Source: Methylobacterium sp. PvR107 (GTDB lineage: Bacteria > Pseudomonadota > Alphaproteobacteria > Rhizobiales > Beijerinckiaceae). Taken from it: a stretch of DNA of 64,000 nt. The position numbers and the translations under genes were made by a program. A model generated the notes under the pieces. It made no database searches. It worked only from the letters and a program-made list of their open reading frames with translations, and was not told the DNA's origin. Numbering within the stretch: the stretch's first letter is position 1; each line of letters begins with the position of its first letter. The stretch is taken from NCBI RefSeq assembly GCF_017833295.1, contig NZ_JAFIBW010000001.1, positions 5,049,501 to 5,113,500 of the forward strand, in the 5' to 3' direction. Of the stretch, positions 25,336 to 33,623 are shown in pieces.

Positions 25336-25566
25336 GTGGCCCCGGTTTCCCCCGGCTCGCGCGCGGATACGGTGTTGTTCAAGGCTTTGGCGTTTCTCGC
25401 CGGACTCGGCTCAGCGGCCTGCGGCCTGATCGGCCTGCGTGAGATCCTACTGTTCCTCGCCGGGCACGTAGCGTTCTCAGGCAGCCGTGTCGGACCGGCT
25501 GTCGCATGTCTCGGTTTCAGCCTGAGCCTCGGTGTCGTCGCCGTGCGACTGCGGCGACGCCGATGA
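25336..25566 (+). CDS. Small membrane protein
   Basis: This 76-residue protein has two hydrophobic stretches (ALAFLAGLGSAACGLIGL and VGPAVACLGFSLSLGVVAV) and an Arg-rich end (RLRRRR), placing the C-terminus in the cytoplasm. GAAGAGG precedes the GTG start. The family is unknown. Confidence 0.5.
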   Translation: MAPVSPGSRADTVLFKALAFLAGLGSAACGLIGLREILLFLAGHVAFSGSRVGPAVACLGFSLSLGVVAVRLRRRR

Positions 25567-25683
25567 ACAATGCAGGCTCAGCGGAGTGACGTCTCCGTGT
25601 GCCGGAGCACGCCGGACCGGAAAGCTTGAGCTAACATCCAGGTCATGCCGCGAAGACAATCGCGGAACCGAAGGAGACTTCCC

Positions 25684-25800
25684 ATGACCGTTCTCGCTCG
25701 CCTGACCATCGCCGCCGCAGTTGCCGCGGCAACCGTCGCCGTCCTCGCCGGCACCTATGTCGAGGTCCTGGATCGCGCGCTGCCGATGCATTTCGTCTAA
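25684..25800 (+). CDS. Very small single-pass membrane protein (38 residues)
   Basis: The ATG at 25684 follows AAGGAGACTTCCC, a good ribosome site. The peptide has one hydrophobic helix from residue 6 to 25 (RLTIAAAVAAATVAVLAG) and a short polar end. No family is known; small membrane peptides of this kind are common in Methylobacterium. Confidence 0.5.
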   Translation: MTVLARLTIAAAVAAATVAVLAGTYVEVLDRALPMHFV

Positions 25801-25933
25801 CGATTGCAGATGCGTGCGCGGTCAGACTCGGGTCTCCCTTCGGGTACGTTGGCACCCCGATAGGGCGGCCCGGTCCTCAGGCTGAACCGGCGCGAAAAGT
25901 CCGCCGCCTAGCCGAAGTCGCGCCACGAGGCCG

Positions 25934-26098
25934 TCAGCGCTTCTGAGGGCTCGGCGCGGACTGATCGGTCTGCGGCTCCGTCTTGGTCGAGTCCGGCTTC
26001 GTCGGCGCGTTGTTCTGGGCCTTCTTGTCGTCGCAGGCCGACACCCCGAGACACAGAATAGCGAGGACGATCAGGTCCGACGCGAGAACGCACGGTTC
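25934..26098 (-). CDS. Small lipoprotein, start unresolved
   Basis: The C-terminal 45-50 residues read as a lipoprotein: a hydrophobic stretch LIVLAILCLGVSAC with the lipobox Cys, then a polar Lys/Asp/Gln/Pro-rich tail ending SAPSPQKR. No ATG or GTG with ribosome site is found just upstream; the first in-frame ATG is far away at 26272, overlapping the next gene. Either a rare start codon is used or the N-terminus has been damaged. Confidence 0.45.
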   Translation of the reverse strand, partial: EPCVLASDLIVLAILCLGVSACDDKKAQNNAPTKPDSTKTEPQTDQSAPSPQKR

Positions 26099-26222
26099 CG
26101 CATCCGAACGGCTATGGAATCCGCGCGCAGGGCTTGGCGTCCCGCTGGCGGCGCTCCGCCCGCCCGGGGACGAGCGGAGCGTCTCCCAGCTCACCGGAGT
26201 TCGGAGAGGGCCGTTCGTCTCA

Positions 26223-26474
26223 TCATCGGCTTCCGGCTCCCGGCTTCGAGCCGGATCCGGCATCATTCGCACCCGTGCTGTTTGTCGTCCCCGAGCGGCT
26301 CAGCGAGCCGGTCGACGGGCCGCTGCCGTTGGCTCCGGGCGTTGCCCCGGAACCGGCATCGTTCGGACCCGTGCTGTTAGCCGTGCCGGATCGGCTCGTG
26401 CCGCCGCTTTCGGCCGCCAGGGCAGGCACGGCGGCAACGCTGAGGCCGGCCAGGGCCAGGATGATGAACTTCAT
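26223..26474 (-). CDS. Secreted small protein with internal repeat
   Basis: This 83-residue protein has a Sec signal (MKFIILALAGLSVAAVPALA). The mature part is low complexity: SRSGTANSTGPNDAGSG is repeated 31 residues later as SRSGTTNSTGANDAGSG. It is rich in Ser, Gly and Thr and probably unstructured. GGGAGA lies upstream of the ATG at 26474. The family is unknown; it may be a periplasmic or surface-exposed linker protein. Confidence 0.65.
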   Translation of the reverse strand: MKFIILALAGLSVAAVPALAAESGGTSRSGTANSTGPNDAGSGATPGANGSGPSTGSLSRSGTTNSTGANDAGSGSKPGAGSR

Positions 26475-26596
26475 GGCGTATCTCCCTGTCTTGCGGACCG
26501 CTGATCGGAAGGCGTCGCAATCCGTCATCCTGGGAACACCGATTCAGCACGGCTGTTCCTGATGCGAGACACCGGCGATACAGACACGCTTCTCGT

Positions 26597-27062
26597 TTGC
26601 CGATCCTTATGGCCATGGCCGCGATTGCAGCGGGCATCCTCAACACCGTCCAGACCGGCGCGAATACGGTGCATACCGGCGCGAATGCGAGCCTCAACAC
26701 GGTATTGGACAAGCCGATCCTGGTCACCTTGATCGTGGCCGTCACGTATGCCGTGATCTACCTCCGCGCCGCGCCATTCCGGCGGCTCGGCTGGCCGGGG
26801 AGCGAGCGGATCGCCGCTGGTCCCTGGTGAGCTTGGCTCGGCGGCGCGACGGGCGGCACCTGCGTCTGGCGATGATCCTGCTGGCCGACAGGCTCGGCGC
26901 TGCGATCTTCACCGGCCTGACCGTGACGGCCGCGATCGTCGCGCCTCCCTGGTCCTCGATCATTTCGGCTAACTCCGCGTCGTGCAGCACACGGCGGGAC
27001 CCTGGCGTATGCCCGGCGGCTTGCTGATGATCGGCGGCGTCGCCCTGATCTTCCTGACCTGA
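26597..27062 (+). pseudogene. Decayed DMT transporter of the YdcZ/DUF606 type
   Basis: The first frame reads AAIAAGILNTVQTGANTVHT and LNTVLDKPILVTLIVAVTYA, typical of the N-terminal half of YdcZ. It stops at 26830. The C-terminal part MILLADRLGAAIFTGLTVTA, AAIVA follows in a different register from 26870. The very end, LVLDHFG, stop, then GPWRMPGGLLMIGGVALIFL, sits in yet another frame. A middle segment is missing, and there is at least one frameshift and one stop, so the gene is dead. Confidence 0.7.
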
Positions 27063-27083
27063 CGACGGCGCGGCTCGGCCGTT

Positions 27084-27293
27084 CTACGACGACGCGTCCA
27101 ACTGGGATGCTTCGCCGGGCGTCTTCGGCATTGTCTCCTGAGCCTGCGCGTCCGGCATGCGGTAGCCGCGCTCCCAGGTCCCGTGCTCGTCCGATTCGGG
27201 CGGGTAGGGATTTGCCGTGATCGGATCGCCGCGGTCCCGGGCGTGGCGGCCCGCGTCGCTGATCGCGGTGGGGGAGCGGGACGAGAGCGGCAC
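27084..27293 (-). CDS. Small protein with NPYP...WERGY motif (Rmf-like)
   Basis: This 69-residue protein's core, DPITANPYPPESDEHGTWER, followed by GYR, has the NPYPxxSxEHxxWExGY pattern found in many small rhizobial proteins related to ribosome modulation factor. Those proteins bind 23S rRNA; whether this one does is not known. AGGA lies before the GTG at 27293. The downstream tail is acidic and Gln-rich. It is convergent with the decayed transporter. Confidence 0.6.
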   Translation of the reverse strand: MPLSSRSPTAISDAGRHARDRGDPITANPYPPESDEHGTWERGYRMPDAQAQETMPKTPGEASQLDASS

Positions 27294-27314
27294 GATGAGA
27301 TCCTGCTCGAGCGG

Positions 27315-28655
27315 TCAGCGGATGATCGGGTTCGGCCCGGCCTGCGATTGGGACTGGGCCCCCGTGACACGCCAGACGACGCCCCCGGTATCGTCCGCGA
27401 TCAGCAGACCGCCATGCGTGTCGACGGCGAGGCCCACCGGCCGACCGCGAGCTTGCTTTTCCGCGTTGACGAATCCGGTGACCACGTCCTGGGCCTTGCC
27501 GGCCGGCTTCCCGCTCTCGAACGGGATGTAGACCACCTTGTATCCGTTCAGCGGATCCCGGTTCCAGCTCCCGTGCTCGCCCACGAAGGCACCGCCCTGA
27601 TAGGTCTGCGGCAGACCTGTCCCCGAATAGAAGGTCATCCCGAGCGGGGCCACGTGCGAGCTCAGGGAGTAGTCGGGCATGATCGCAGTGGCGACGAGTT
27701 CCGGGCGCTGGGGCATCACGCGGGGATCCACGTGGCTGCCCCAGTAGCTGTAGGGCCAGCCGTAGAAGCCGCCATCCTTCACCGACGTCATATAATCCGG
27801 CACGAGATCGGGCCCCAGTTCGTCCCGCTCGTTGACGACGCACCAGAGCGTCTTCGTCTGAGGCTCGAAGGTCAGGCCGTTCGGGTTGCGCAGGCCGGTC
27901 GCGTAGAGCCGGTGCGCGCCGGTCGCCCGATCGATCTCCCAAATCGCCGCCCGGTCCTTCTCCTCGTCGAGCCCGTTCTCGGAGACATTGCTGTTCGAGC
28001 CGACCCCGGCGTAGAGCTTGGTCCCGTCCGGGCTCGCCGTCAGGCTCTTCGTCCAGTGATGGTTGATGTGCCCCGCCGGCAACTCGGTGAGCTTGACGCC
28101 CGGCTCGGTGATCTGCGTCGCGCCCGCCTTGTACGGGTAGCGCATCACGGCATCGGTGTCCGCGACATAGAGATCGTTGCCCACCAGGGCCATGCCGAAG
28201 GGCGAGTTCTGCTTGTCGAGGAGCACGGTGCGCTGCTCCGCGACACCGTCTCCGTCGGCATCGCGCAGCAGCGTGATCCGTTGCCCTGGCGTCTCGGCGG
28301 AATGGGACTTCCGCTCCAGCAAGCCCATGATGATCTCCTTCGGGCGGTTGACGGGCGGGTTCGGGCCGCCGCTTTCCGCCACCAGGATGTCGCCGTTCGG
28401 CAGGACGAGGATCGAGCGCGGATTCTTGAGGCCCGTTGCGAGCGCCTTGACCTGCAGGCCGGAAGCGACCTCCGGCTTCTCGCCGTCCTTCCAGCCGACT
28501 GCGCTTGAAACGTGCATCGGTGGCAGCAGGTACTGGTGGAGTTCCGGAAGCGGCGGATTCGGCCCGATCTGCGTTTGCGGGTCGATCGGCTCGGGGCCGC
28601 AGGCGGAGAGCGGCAGCAGCACGCCTGCGGCGAGGATCCGTTGAAGACGCGTCAT
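27315..28655 (-). CDS. Sorbosone dehydrogenase-like PQQ/beta-propeller lipoprotein
   Basis: This 446-residue protein has a lipobox near residue 19 (AGVLLPLSAC), so it is membrane-anchored in the periplasm. The six-bladed propeller of the glucose/sorbosone dehydrogenase family follows: LATGLKNPRSILVLPNGDILVAE, INHHWTKSLTASPDGTKLY, ATGLRNPNGLTFEP, VAPLGMTFYSGTGLP, FVGEHGSWNRDPLNGYKV and GRPVGLAVDTHGGLLIADDTGG. The family oxidises sugars with PQQ, which this methylotroph makes. The ATG at 28655 overlaps the DUF2231 stop (ATGA), so the two are translationally coupled. The exact sugar substrate cannot be read from sequence. Confidence 0.85.
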   Translation of the reverse strand: MTRLQRILAAGVLLPLSACGPEPIDPQTQIGPNPPLPELHQYLLPPMHVSSAVGWKDGEKPEVASGLQVKALATGLKNPRSILVLPNGDILVAESGGPNPPVNRPKEIIMGLLERKSHSAETPGQRITLLRDADGDGVAEQRTVLLDKQNSPFGMALVGNDLYVADTDAVMRYPYKAGATQITEPGVKLTELPAGHINHHWTKSLTASPDGTKLYAGVGSNSNVSENGLDEEKDRAAIWEIDRATGAHRLYATGLRNPNGLTFEPQTKTLWCVVNERDELGPDLVPDYMTSVKDGGFYGWPYSYWGSHVDPRVMPQRPELVATAIMPDYSLSSHVAPLGMTFYSGTGLPQTYQGGAFVGEHGSWNRDPLNGYKVVYIPFESGKPAGKAQDVVTGFVNAEKQARGRPVGLAVDTHGGLLIADDTGGVVWRVTGAQSQSQAGPNPIIR

Positions 28656-29113
28656 GCCCGCTCCTCCGATTGGACGCCGACGCCGTAGCGGTGCACCAGG
28701 GCCGCGCCGTTCCAGCCTGTCACCAGGAGGATGAGCACGACGAGCGCCGACAGGATCAGCCCGGTCGGGACCACGGACGTGTAGGCGTCGCGGCTGTGCA
28801 CGAAGATGTTGGTGATGCTGAGCACGAGAGCGACGGCGTTGCCGCCGGCATGGATCCAGGCGGGGCGAAGCCGGCGAATGCGGCGATCGCCGAAGAAATC
28901 GATCAACCCTGCCACGACCGCCAAGCCGGACACGATCAATCCGACGCTCAGGAGCCAAGCGGAGAAGTTCGCCCACTGCATGTTGGCCGTGTACCAATAG
29001 GCGATGTCGGTCACCAATGTTCCGACGAAGCACACGACAGGAATGGGAACCAGCATGGCGTGGATCGGATGATGTCCGATCCGGGCCGTCGATCGCGGAT
29101 GTGTCTCGACCAA
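28652..29113 (-). CDS. DUF2231 membrane protein
   Basis: This 153-residue protein has four hydrophobic segments and starts with the family's HPIHAMLVPIPV motif, followed by DIAYWYTANMQWANFSAWLL. DUF2231 proteins commonly accompany sorbosone/glucose dehydrogenase-like lipoproteins and c-type cytochromes and may serve as their membrane partner (known association, mechanism unproven). It overlaps the following dehydrogenase gene by four bases. Confidence 0.85.
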   Translation of the reverse strand: MVETHPRSTARIGHHPIHAMLVPIPVVCFVGTLVTDIAYWYTANMQWANFSAWLLSVGLIVSGLAVVAGLIDFFGDRRIRRLRPAWIHAGGNAVALVLSITNIFVHSRDAYTSVVPTGLILSALVVLILLVTGWNGAALVHRYGVGVQSEERA

Positions 29114-29231
29114 GCTGAAGTCCTCTCAACGCGAAGGCGCCGCGGGCTGAGGATCTACCGTCCGGTCGTGCAAATGTTCCCGGCCGTCGATGGGGCGTCG
29201 GGACGGGCCGCCGGCGGGTCGGTCGCTCGGG

Positions 29232-29726
29232 CTAGCGTCCCGTGTAGCCCGCCGCCGCTGCCGCCTCTTTGAGTCGCGCGAAGGCGGTGGCGTAGCGCTC
29301 GCGCAGGAAGGTGGCATTCGGCGGGATGCGGGACGGGCATAAGTTGTCCTCCGTATCCGACATCTTCACCAGAATCGCCGCGAAATCGCCGGTCTCGATC
29401 AGGCCGGCGATCCGCTCGGAATAGGCGATCCGCGCCTGCGGCTTCGTGAGGATGATCACGGTTCGGATCACGTCCTGGCCAAATCCCGCGGCGCGGAGGT
29501 CGGCGGCCGTGCGTGGCGTGTCCTCCAGCACATCGTGAAGCAGCGCAGCCTGCATCACTCGCATCGGGTCGATGTCCAATCCGTCGACCAAGCGGGCGTG
29601 GCCGGCTCGGGCGAGGGCGGCATTCGCGACCCGTTCGAGGTGCCGCATGCAGGGTTCGCCGCCCTTGTCGAGCTGGCCCGCATGCGCGGTGAGGGCAAAG
29701 GTATGAGCATCGAAGATCGTCGGCAC
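29232..29726 (-). CDS. HD-domain phosphohydrolase (MESH1/SpoT-hydrolase-like)
   Basis: This 164-residue protein has HAGQLDKGGEPCMRHLERVA (first metal-binding His), ALLHDVLEDTPRTAADL (HD-x2-EDT) and LVKMSDTEDN (the final Asp of the ppGpp-hydrolase site). There is no synthetase, TGS or ACT domain. Such stand-alone HD proteins hydrolyse (p)ppGpp or NADPH-type nucleotides in characterised cases. Activity here is inferred. The ATG at 29726 gives the usual short N-terminus. Confidence 0.85.
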   Translation of the reverse strand: MPTIFDAHTFALTAHAGQLDKGGEPCMRHLERVANAALARAGHARLVDGLDIDPMRVMQAALLHDVLEDTPRTAADLRAAGFGQDVIRTVIILTKPQARIAYSERIAGLIETGDFAAILVKMSDTEDNLCPSRIPPNATFLRERYATAFARLKEAAAAAGYTGR

Positions 29727-30006
29727 GCTCCCCTCCGCGGGATGCGCCAGTCTATCCGGCGTCGCTTCGGTTCCAAAAGGAGAAAAGTCATCACTGCGGG
29801 AGGGCGTTCCCCTAAGGTTCGGGGCACCTTCGGATGCGGTCCCTTCTGTCGCTCAGGGACCGGCAGCATACCGCATTTCGAGGATGCCGGATCACGGCGA
29901 TCCGTCACAACTTATTAGTGGTAGCACTATTGCCCAGCTCGCAAGCCGTCGCCATTTCTTGTCTCACGTCCGGACAAGCGGCGCATCGCAGTCTAGGATT
30001 AGGCCA
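29727..30006. other. Intergenic region
   Basis: About 280 bases lie between divergent units. The part near 29,895-29,935 is locally AT-richer (ACAACTTATTAGTGGTAGCACTATT region) and may hold promoters. No gene is supported. Confidence 0.45.
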
Positions 30007-30255
30007 ATGGCGTCCGTTACAGTAGAAAAGCCGCTCGATGTCGGCGGGCCGATCAGCCGCCGCGCCGCTGCGCTGGCCAATGTGAAGTGGTTCCGCGCCC
30101 TGGCGTCGCGGGCCTTGCGTGAGGGCGGTCCGCAGGCCGCACTCCGCGCCGCGAACGCGCGCGCGGCGGCACGCATCATCATGCGGCAAGCGAAGCGGGA
30201 AGCCATCGTCGCCCGTATGACGCGGGCGGCGCTGGAGGCTCAGATCCAGGCCTGA
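30007..30255 (+). CDS. Small helical basic protein
   Basis: This 82-residue protein is nearly all helix-forming and rich in Ala and Arg (RALREGGPQAALRAANARAA, then RIIMRQAKREAIVARM). It has no signal or membrane segment. The ATG at 30007 has a weak ribosome site (AGG at -10). Existence is plausible from codon composition; function unknown. Confidence 0.5.
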   Translation: MASVTVEKPLDVGGPISRRAAALANVKWFRALASRALREGGPQAALRAANARAAARIIMRQAKREAIVARMTRAALEAQIQA

Positions 30256-30348
30256 CCTGTCTGGCTGCCGCTAGGCCCTTCCGGCATCCGGGCGGTGGCC
30301 GGGAGCGGCGTGGACCGGCTCCCGGCGCTGGATCAACGTGTCTGCGAA

Positions 30349-30747
30349 TCAGCGCTTGAACTTGCCGTCGTACTTAAATTCAGGGGCGGACTTCAGCTGG
30401 TCCTTGCTGGCACCGATGATGGCCTTCCACTTCTTGGCATCGGCGTCATAGCCCAGTGCGATCGAGGAAGGCGTGACCGCCACATAGTGCTCACCCATGC
30501 CGAGGAAGCCACCCACCGAGACGATGTAGCCGGTGAGTTTGTCGTGATCGATCACGAGATCCTTGATCTCTCCGACCGTGTTGTTCTGAGCGTCCGTGAC
30601 GGTGAGGCCGATCAGGTTGTAGCTGAGCACCGCATCCTGCGGGACTTTCTCGAACTTCGGCGCGACGGTCGGGGGTGCCTCGTTGGCGGCGAGAGCCGGT
30701 CCGGCCAGAGCGGCGACGGCGAGAGTGGCGAGGACGAGGCGGCGCAT
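30349..30747 (-). CDS. Secreted PRC-barrel domain protein
   Basis: This 132-residue protein has a signal peptide (RRLVLATLAVAALAGPALA). A PRC-barrel follows: LIGLTVTDAQNNTVGEIKDL, VIDHDKLTGYIVSVGGFLG and EHYVAVTPSSIALGY. Single-domain exported PRC-barrel proteins are frequent in rhizobia and Methylobacterium and bind unknown partners. The ATG at 30747 has GGAG eight bases upstream; longer in-frame sequence is shadow. Confidence 0.85.
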   Translation of the reverse strand: MRRLVLATLAVAALAGPALAANEAPPTVAPKFEKVPQDAVLSYNLIGLTVTDAQNNTVGEIKDLVIDHDKLTGYIVSVGGFLGMGEHYVAVTPSSIALGYDADAKKWKAIIGASKDQLKSAPEFKYDGKFKR

Positions 30748-31014
30748 GGCGATCTCCAGGACCCGAAATGGGTCGCTGGAAAGCCGGATGCCCGCGTGAT
30801 CGTTCCGGCCGTTGCCAGAAATGTTAATGCCCGGAACATGGAACGCATGCACGCCGGATGGACAGCGCGGGATCGGCTTGCGGTCCGGCATCGAACCCGC
30901 CGACCGTATTGATCGAACGCCTGGACAGATCGGCCGGCCCTTGCGCCATCGTCTCTGGCCGGCATGCGCGGGCCAGGGCATGCCGCTCGCAGGTTCGGAG
31001 TCGGGAGAGCGGCG

Positions 31015-31905
31015 GTGGCGGAGAGTTCGGGCGCGACGGTGTCGACGGCGGGCATTCCGGGAGCGTGGATCGACGGCTTGATCGGCGTATCCATCTTCAG
31101 CGCGTCTCTGGTGGCCACGCGCGTCGCCCTGACCGGCATGGACGCGCTGTTCCTCAGTGCAGCCCGAGCGGCTCTGGCGGGCCTTGCTGGAGCGACGGCC
31201 CTGCTGGCCTTCAGACAGAAGCGGCCGGGCCGCCGCGATATCCCCTCGCTCGCCATCGTCGCGTACGGTGTCGTGGTCGGCTTTCCGCTGCTGACCGCGC
31301 TGGCTCTGCGGACTGTCGGCGCAGCGCACGGGACGATCTTCGTCGGCCTGCTGCCGCTGGCTACCGCGCTCTTCGGCGCTCTCCGGTCGGGCGAGCGTCC
31401 GTCTCCGGCCTTCTGGCTGCTCTCGGTCCTCGACGCGCTGATCACGGTGGGCTTCGCGGCGCGCGGGCTCGACGGCCCCCCGGGTCCCGGCGACAGCCTC
31501 ATGCTCGCCGCGATCCTGGTCTGCGGCCTTGGCTACGCGGAAGGCGGCGTCCTGGCGCGCCGCCTCGGCGGCTGGCAGGTGATCGCCTGGGCGACGGTGC
31601 TGTCGCTGCCGTTGAGCCTGCCGCTGGCGCTGGTCCTGAGCCCAGCCGACCCCGCCGCGATCCCGATGCCGGCCTGGGCCGGCCTCGCCTACGTGGCGCT
31701 GTTCAGCATGCTCGTCGGCTTCGTGTTCTGGTACCGGGCCCTGGCGCGGGGCGGCATCGCGGCGATCGGTCAGCTCCAGCTGCTCCAGCCCTTCCTCGGG
31801 CTCGGCATTGCGGCCCTCGTGCTCGGCGAGCGGATCGAGCCCGCGATGATCGGCGCCGCGATCGCGATTGCGGCCTGCGTCGCGCTTGCGCGGCGACTGG
31901 CCTGA
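31015..31905 (+). CDS. EamA/DMT family transporter
   Basis: This protein of about 296 residues has ten hydrophobic segments forming two EamA repeats: LIGVSIFSASLVATRVALTG at the start and YVALFSMLVGFVFWYRALAR near the end, finishing in GLGIAALVLGERIEPAMIGA. It is probably a small-metabolite exporter of the inner membrane. I prefer the GTG at 31015; ATG 30964 would add 17 polar residues. The substrate is not predictable. Confidence 0.85.
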   Translation: MAESSGATVSTAGIPGAWIDGLIGVSIFSASLVATRVALTGMDALFLSAARAALAGLAGATALLAFRQKRPGRRDIPSLAIVAYGVVVGFPLLTALALRTVGAAHGTIFVGLLPLATALFGALRSGERPSPAFWLLSVLDALITVGFAARGLDGPPGPGDSLMLAAILVCGLGYAEGGVLARRLGGWQVIAWATVLSLPLSLPLALVLSPADPAAIPMPAWAGLAYVALFSMLVGFVFWYRALARGGIAAIGQLQLLQPFLGLGIAALVLGERIEPAMIGAAIAIAACVALARRLA

Positions 31906-31926
31906 GGCGTCGGCCGTCCGGCGCCC

Positions 31927-32865
31927 TCAGCCCGACTTGGCCACGACCTCGATGTCGCGATCAAGACCGCTCTCGACCTTGAACTCACGCGTGTAGACCT
32001 GCCCGTCGTGACGGGCGATCAGCACGTAGTCGCCCTCGGCGAGCGTCACCTGCGGGAACGCGCCGATGGCCTCGCGGATCGTATCGCCGCCGGGCGTCAG
32101 CACCGAGAAGGCGGTTCCGGCGAACGCCTCTGCGCCGGCGGCGGCCACGAGCTTGAGGGTCACGGTGGCAGCCCGGTGATTCAGGGTCGCCTCCGTCACC
32201 TTGCCGTTCTCGACCCGAAGATCCGCGCGCTGGATCGCGTTCGACTCCCCATAGGTCGACACCACGTGATAGGTGCCCTCGGGCAGACGGAGCAGCTCGC
32301 CGGTCTTGATCCCGGAGCGCACGAGGCGCCCCTCCGAGTTGGTCCCCACCGGCACAAAGACCGAGAACAGGACCTCCGCCGGCGGAATCTTCTGGTCGCC
32401 GACGGCGCCCGACAGCTTCAGCGCGCCGGCCGCGACCCGCAGCGTCTCGGTGGTGGGTTGGCCCCCCATTACGATACGCTTCGAGGCGCTGGCGAACCCG
32501 TAGGTCACGGTCGCCACGTAGGTGCCCGGGGCGAGGGTGAAATGCGGTTCCGCCTCCGCCGACCGGGCGATGATCGACGGCTTGGTGCCGTCGCCGCGAT
32601 CCTCGTAGACGCGCCAAGCGAGCCCCTGCCGAAGCGGGGTCCCGGGACCCGACAGAAGCGCGGACAGCGAGAGCTGCGCATCCGGCTCGGCTGACGGCAG
32701 GGCCGGGGGCAGGTTCGGGGTCGTGATCGAAGGCGAGGGCAGCGGCCCGCCGAGGCGATCCTGGAACAGGTCCTGCTGCGCGGCCGCGGGAACGGTCAGG
32801 GGCAGCGTGACGATCATGGCCAACGCCGTCGCGGCAAGCCTCACGCACATCGCTCGGACCCTCAT
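31927..32865 (-). CDS. Secreted hypothetical protein with beta-sandwich-like repeats
   Basis: This 312-residue protein has a signal peptide (LAATALAMIVTLPLTVPAAA). The mature region has three similar stretches of the kind LAPGTYVATVTYG, LPEGTYHVVSTYGESNA and LAEGDYVLIARHDGQVYTRE, spaced about 90 residues apart, as in carboxypeptidase-regulatory or transthyretin-like folds. AGGAAAGG precedes the ATG at 32865. Function unknown; periplasmic location is likely. Confidence 0.75.
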   Translation of the reverse strand: MRVRAMCVRLAATALAMIVTLPLTVPAAAQQDLFQDRLGGPLPSPSITTPNLPPALPSAEPDAQLSLSALLSGPGTPLRQGLAWRVYEDRGDGTKPSIIARSAEAEPHFTLAPGTYVATVTYGFASASKRIVMGGQPTTETLRVAAGALKLSGAVGDQKIPPAEVLFSVFVPVGTNSEGRLVRSGIKTGELLRLPEGTYHVVSTYGESNAIQRADLRVENGKVTEATLNHRAATVTLKLVAAAGAEAFAGTAFSVLTPGGDTIREAIGAFPQVTLAEGDYVLIARHDGQVYTREFKVESGLDRDIEVVAKSG

Positions 32866-33048
32866 CGACCTTTCCTGTGGCTCGGCCGACGGGCCGCACC
32901 GCAAATCCGCCTGTAGGCCCGGAGGCTTGGTCTGCGGATCATCCGTGACTGCCTCTGCATCCGGACCGTGGCGACCGCAAGGCCGCTCTTCCACCGGCGG
33001 CTCGCGCATGCCACATCCCGGTCGGGACCCGATACCGGGACGGAGCGC

Positions 33049-33612
33049 ATGACGGCCACCCTCGACCTCCTGAAGACTCGCCGCTCCGTGCCGCCGCCGC
33101 TGCTGGACGGCCCGGGTCCGGACAGCGCGCAGCTGGAGACGATCCTGACCGCGGCTTCACGGGTGCCGGACCACGGCAAGCTCGCCCCGTGGCGCTTCAT
33201 CGTCATCGCCGGCGAGGCCCGTGAGCGGCTCGGCGTAATCATCGCCCGGACCTTCGCGGCGGACAATCCGGACGCGGCGCCCGATCGGCTCGCGCAGGAG
33301 CGCAGCCGGCTGACGCACGCACCCCTGGCGATCGCCGTCGTGTCGCGGGCGGGACCGCACGTGAAGATCCCCGAATGGGAACAGGTGCTCTCCGCCGGGG
33401 CCGCCACCATGAACCTGGTCATCGCCGCGAACGCCGCCGGCTTCGCCACCTCCTGGCTGACGGAGTGGTTCGCCTACGACCGCCGCGTGCTCGACGCGCT
33501 GGGCTTGGCGCCGACCGAGAAGCTCGCCGGGTTCGTGCATATCGGCCGGGCCCGCGAGGTGCCGTCCGATCGGCCGCGGCCGGCGCTCGCCGACATCGTC
33601 ACGTATCTCTGA
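33049..33612 (+). CDS. Nitroreductase family protein
   Basis: This 187-residue FMN-dependent oxidoreductase has LKTRRSVPPPLL and SRVPDHGKLAPWRFIVI (FMN phosphate binding). They are followed by AGAATMNLVIAANAAGFATS and GFVHIGRA, the pattern of the YdjA/RutE-like subgroup. GGAG precedes the ATG at 33049. It is followed after 11 bases by a flavin reductase-like gene, suggesting a coupled flavin redox pair. The native substrate is unknown. Confidence 0.88.
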   Translation: MTATLDLLKTRRSVPPPLLDGPGPDSAQLETILTAASRVPDHGKLAPWRFIVIAGEARERLGVIIARTFAADNPDAAPDRLAQERSRLTHAPLAIAVVSRAGPHVKIPEWEQVLSAGAATMNLVIAANAAGFATSWLTEWFAYDRRVLDALGLAPTEKLAGFVHIGRAREVPSDRPRPALADIVTYL

Positions 33613-33623
33613 GGGGCTTGGCC

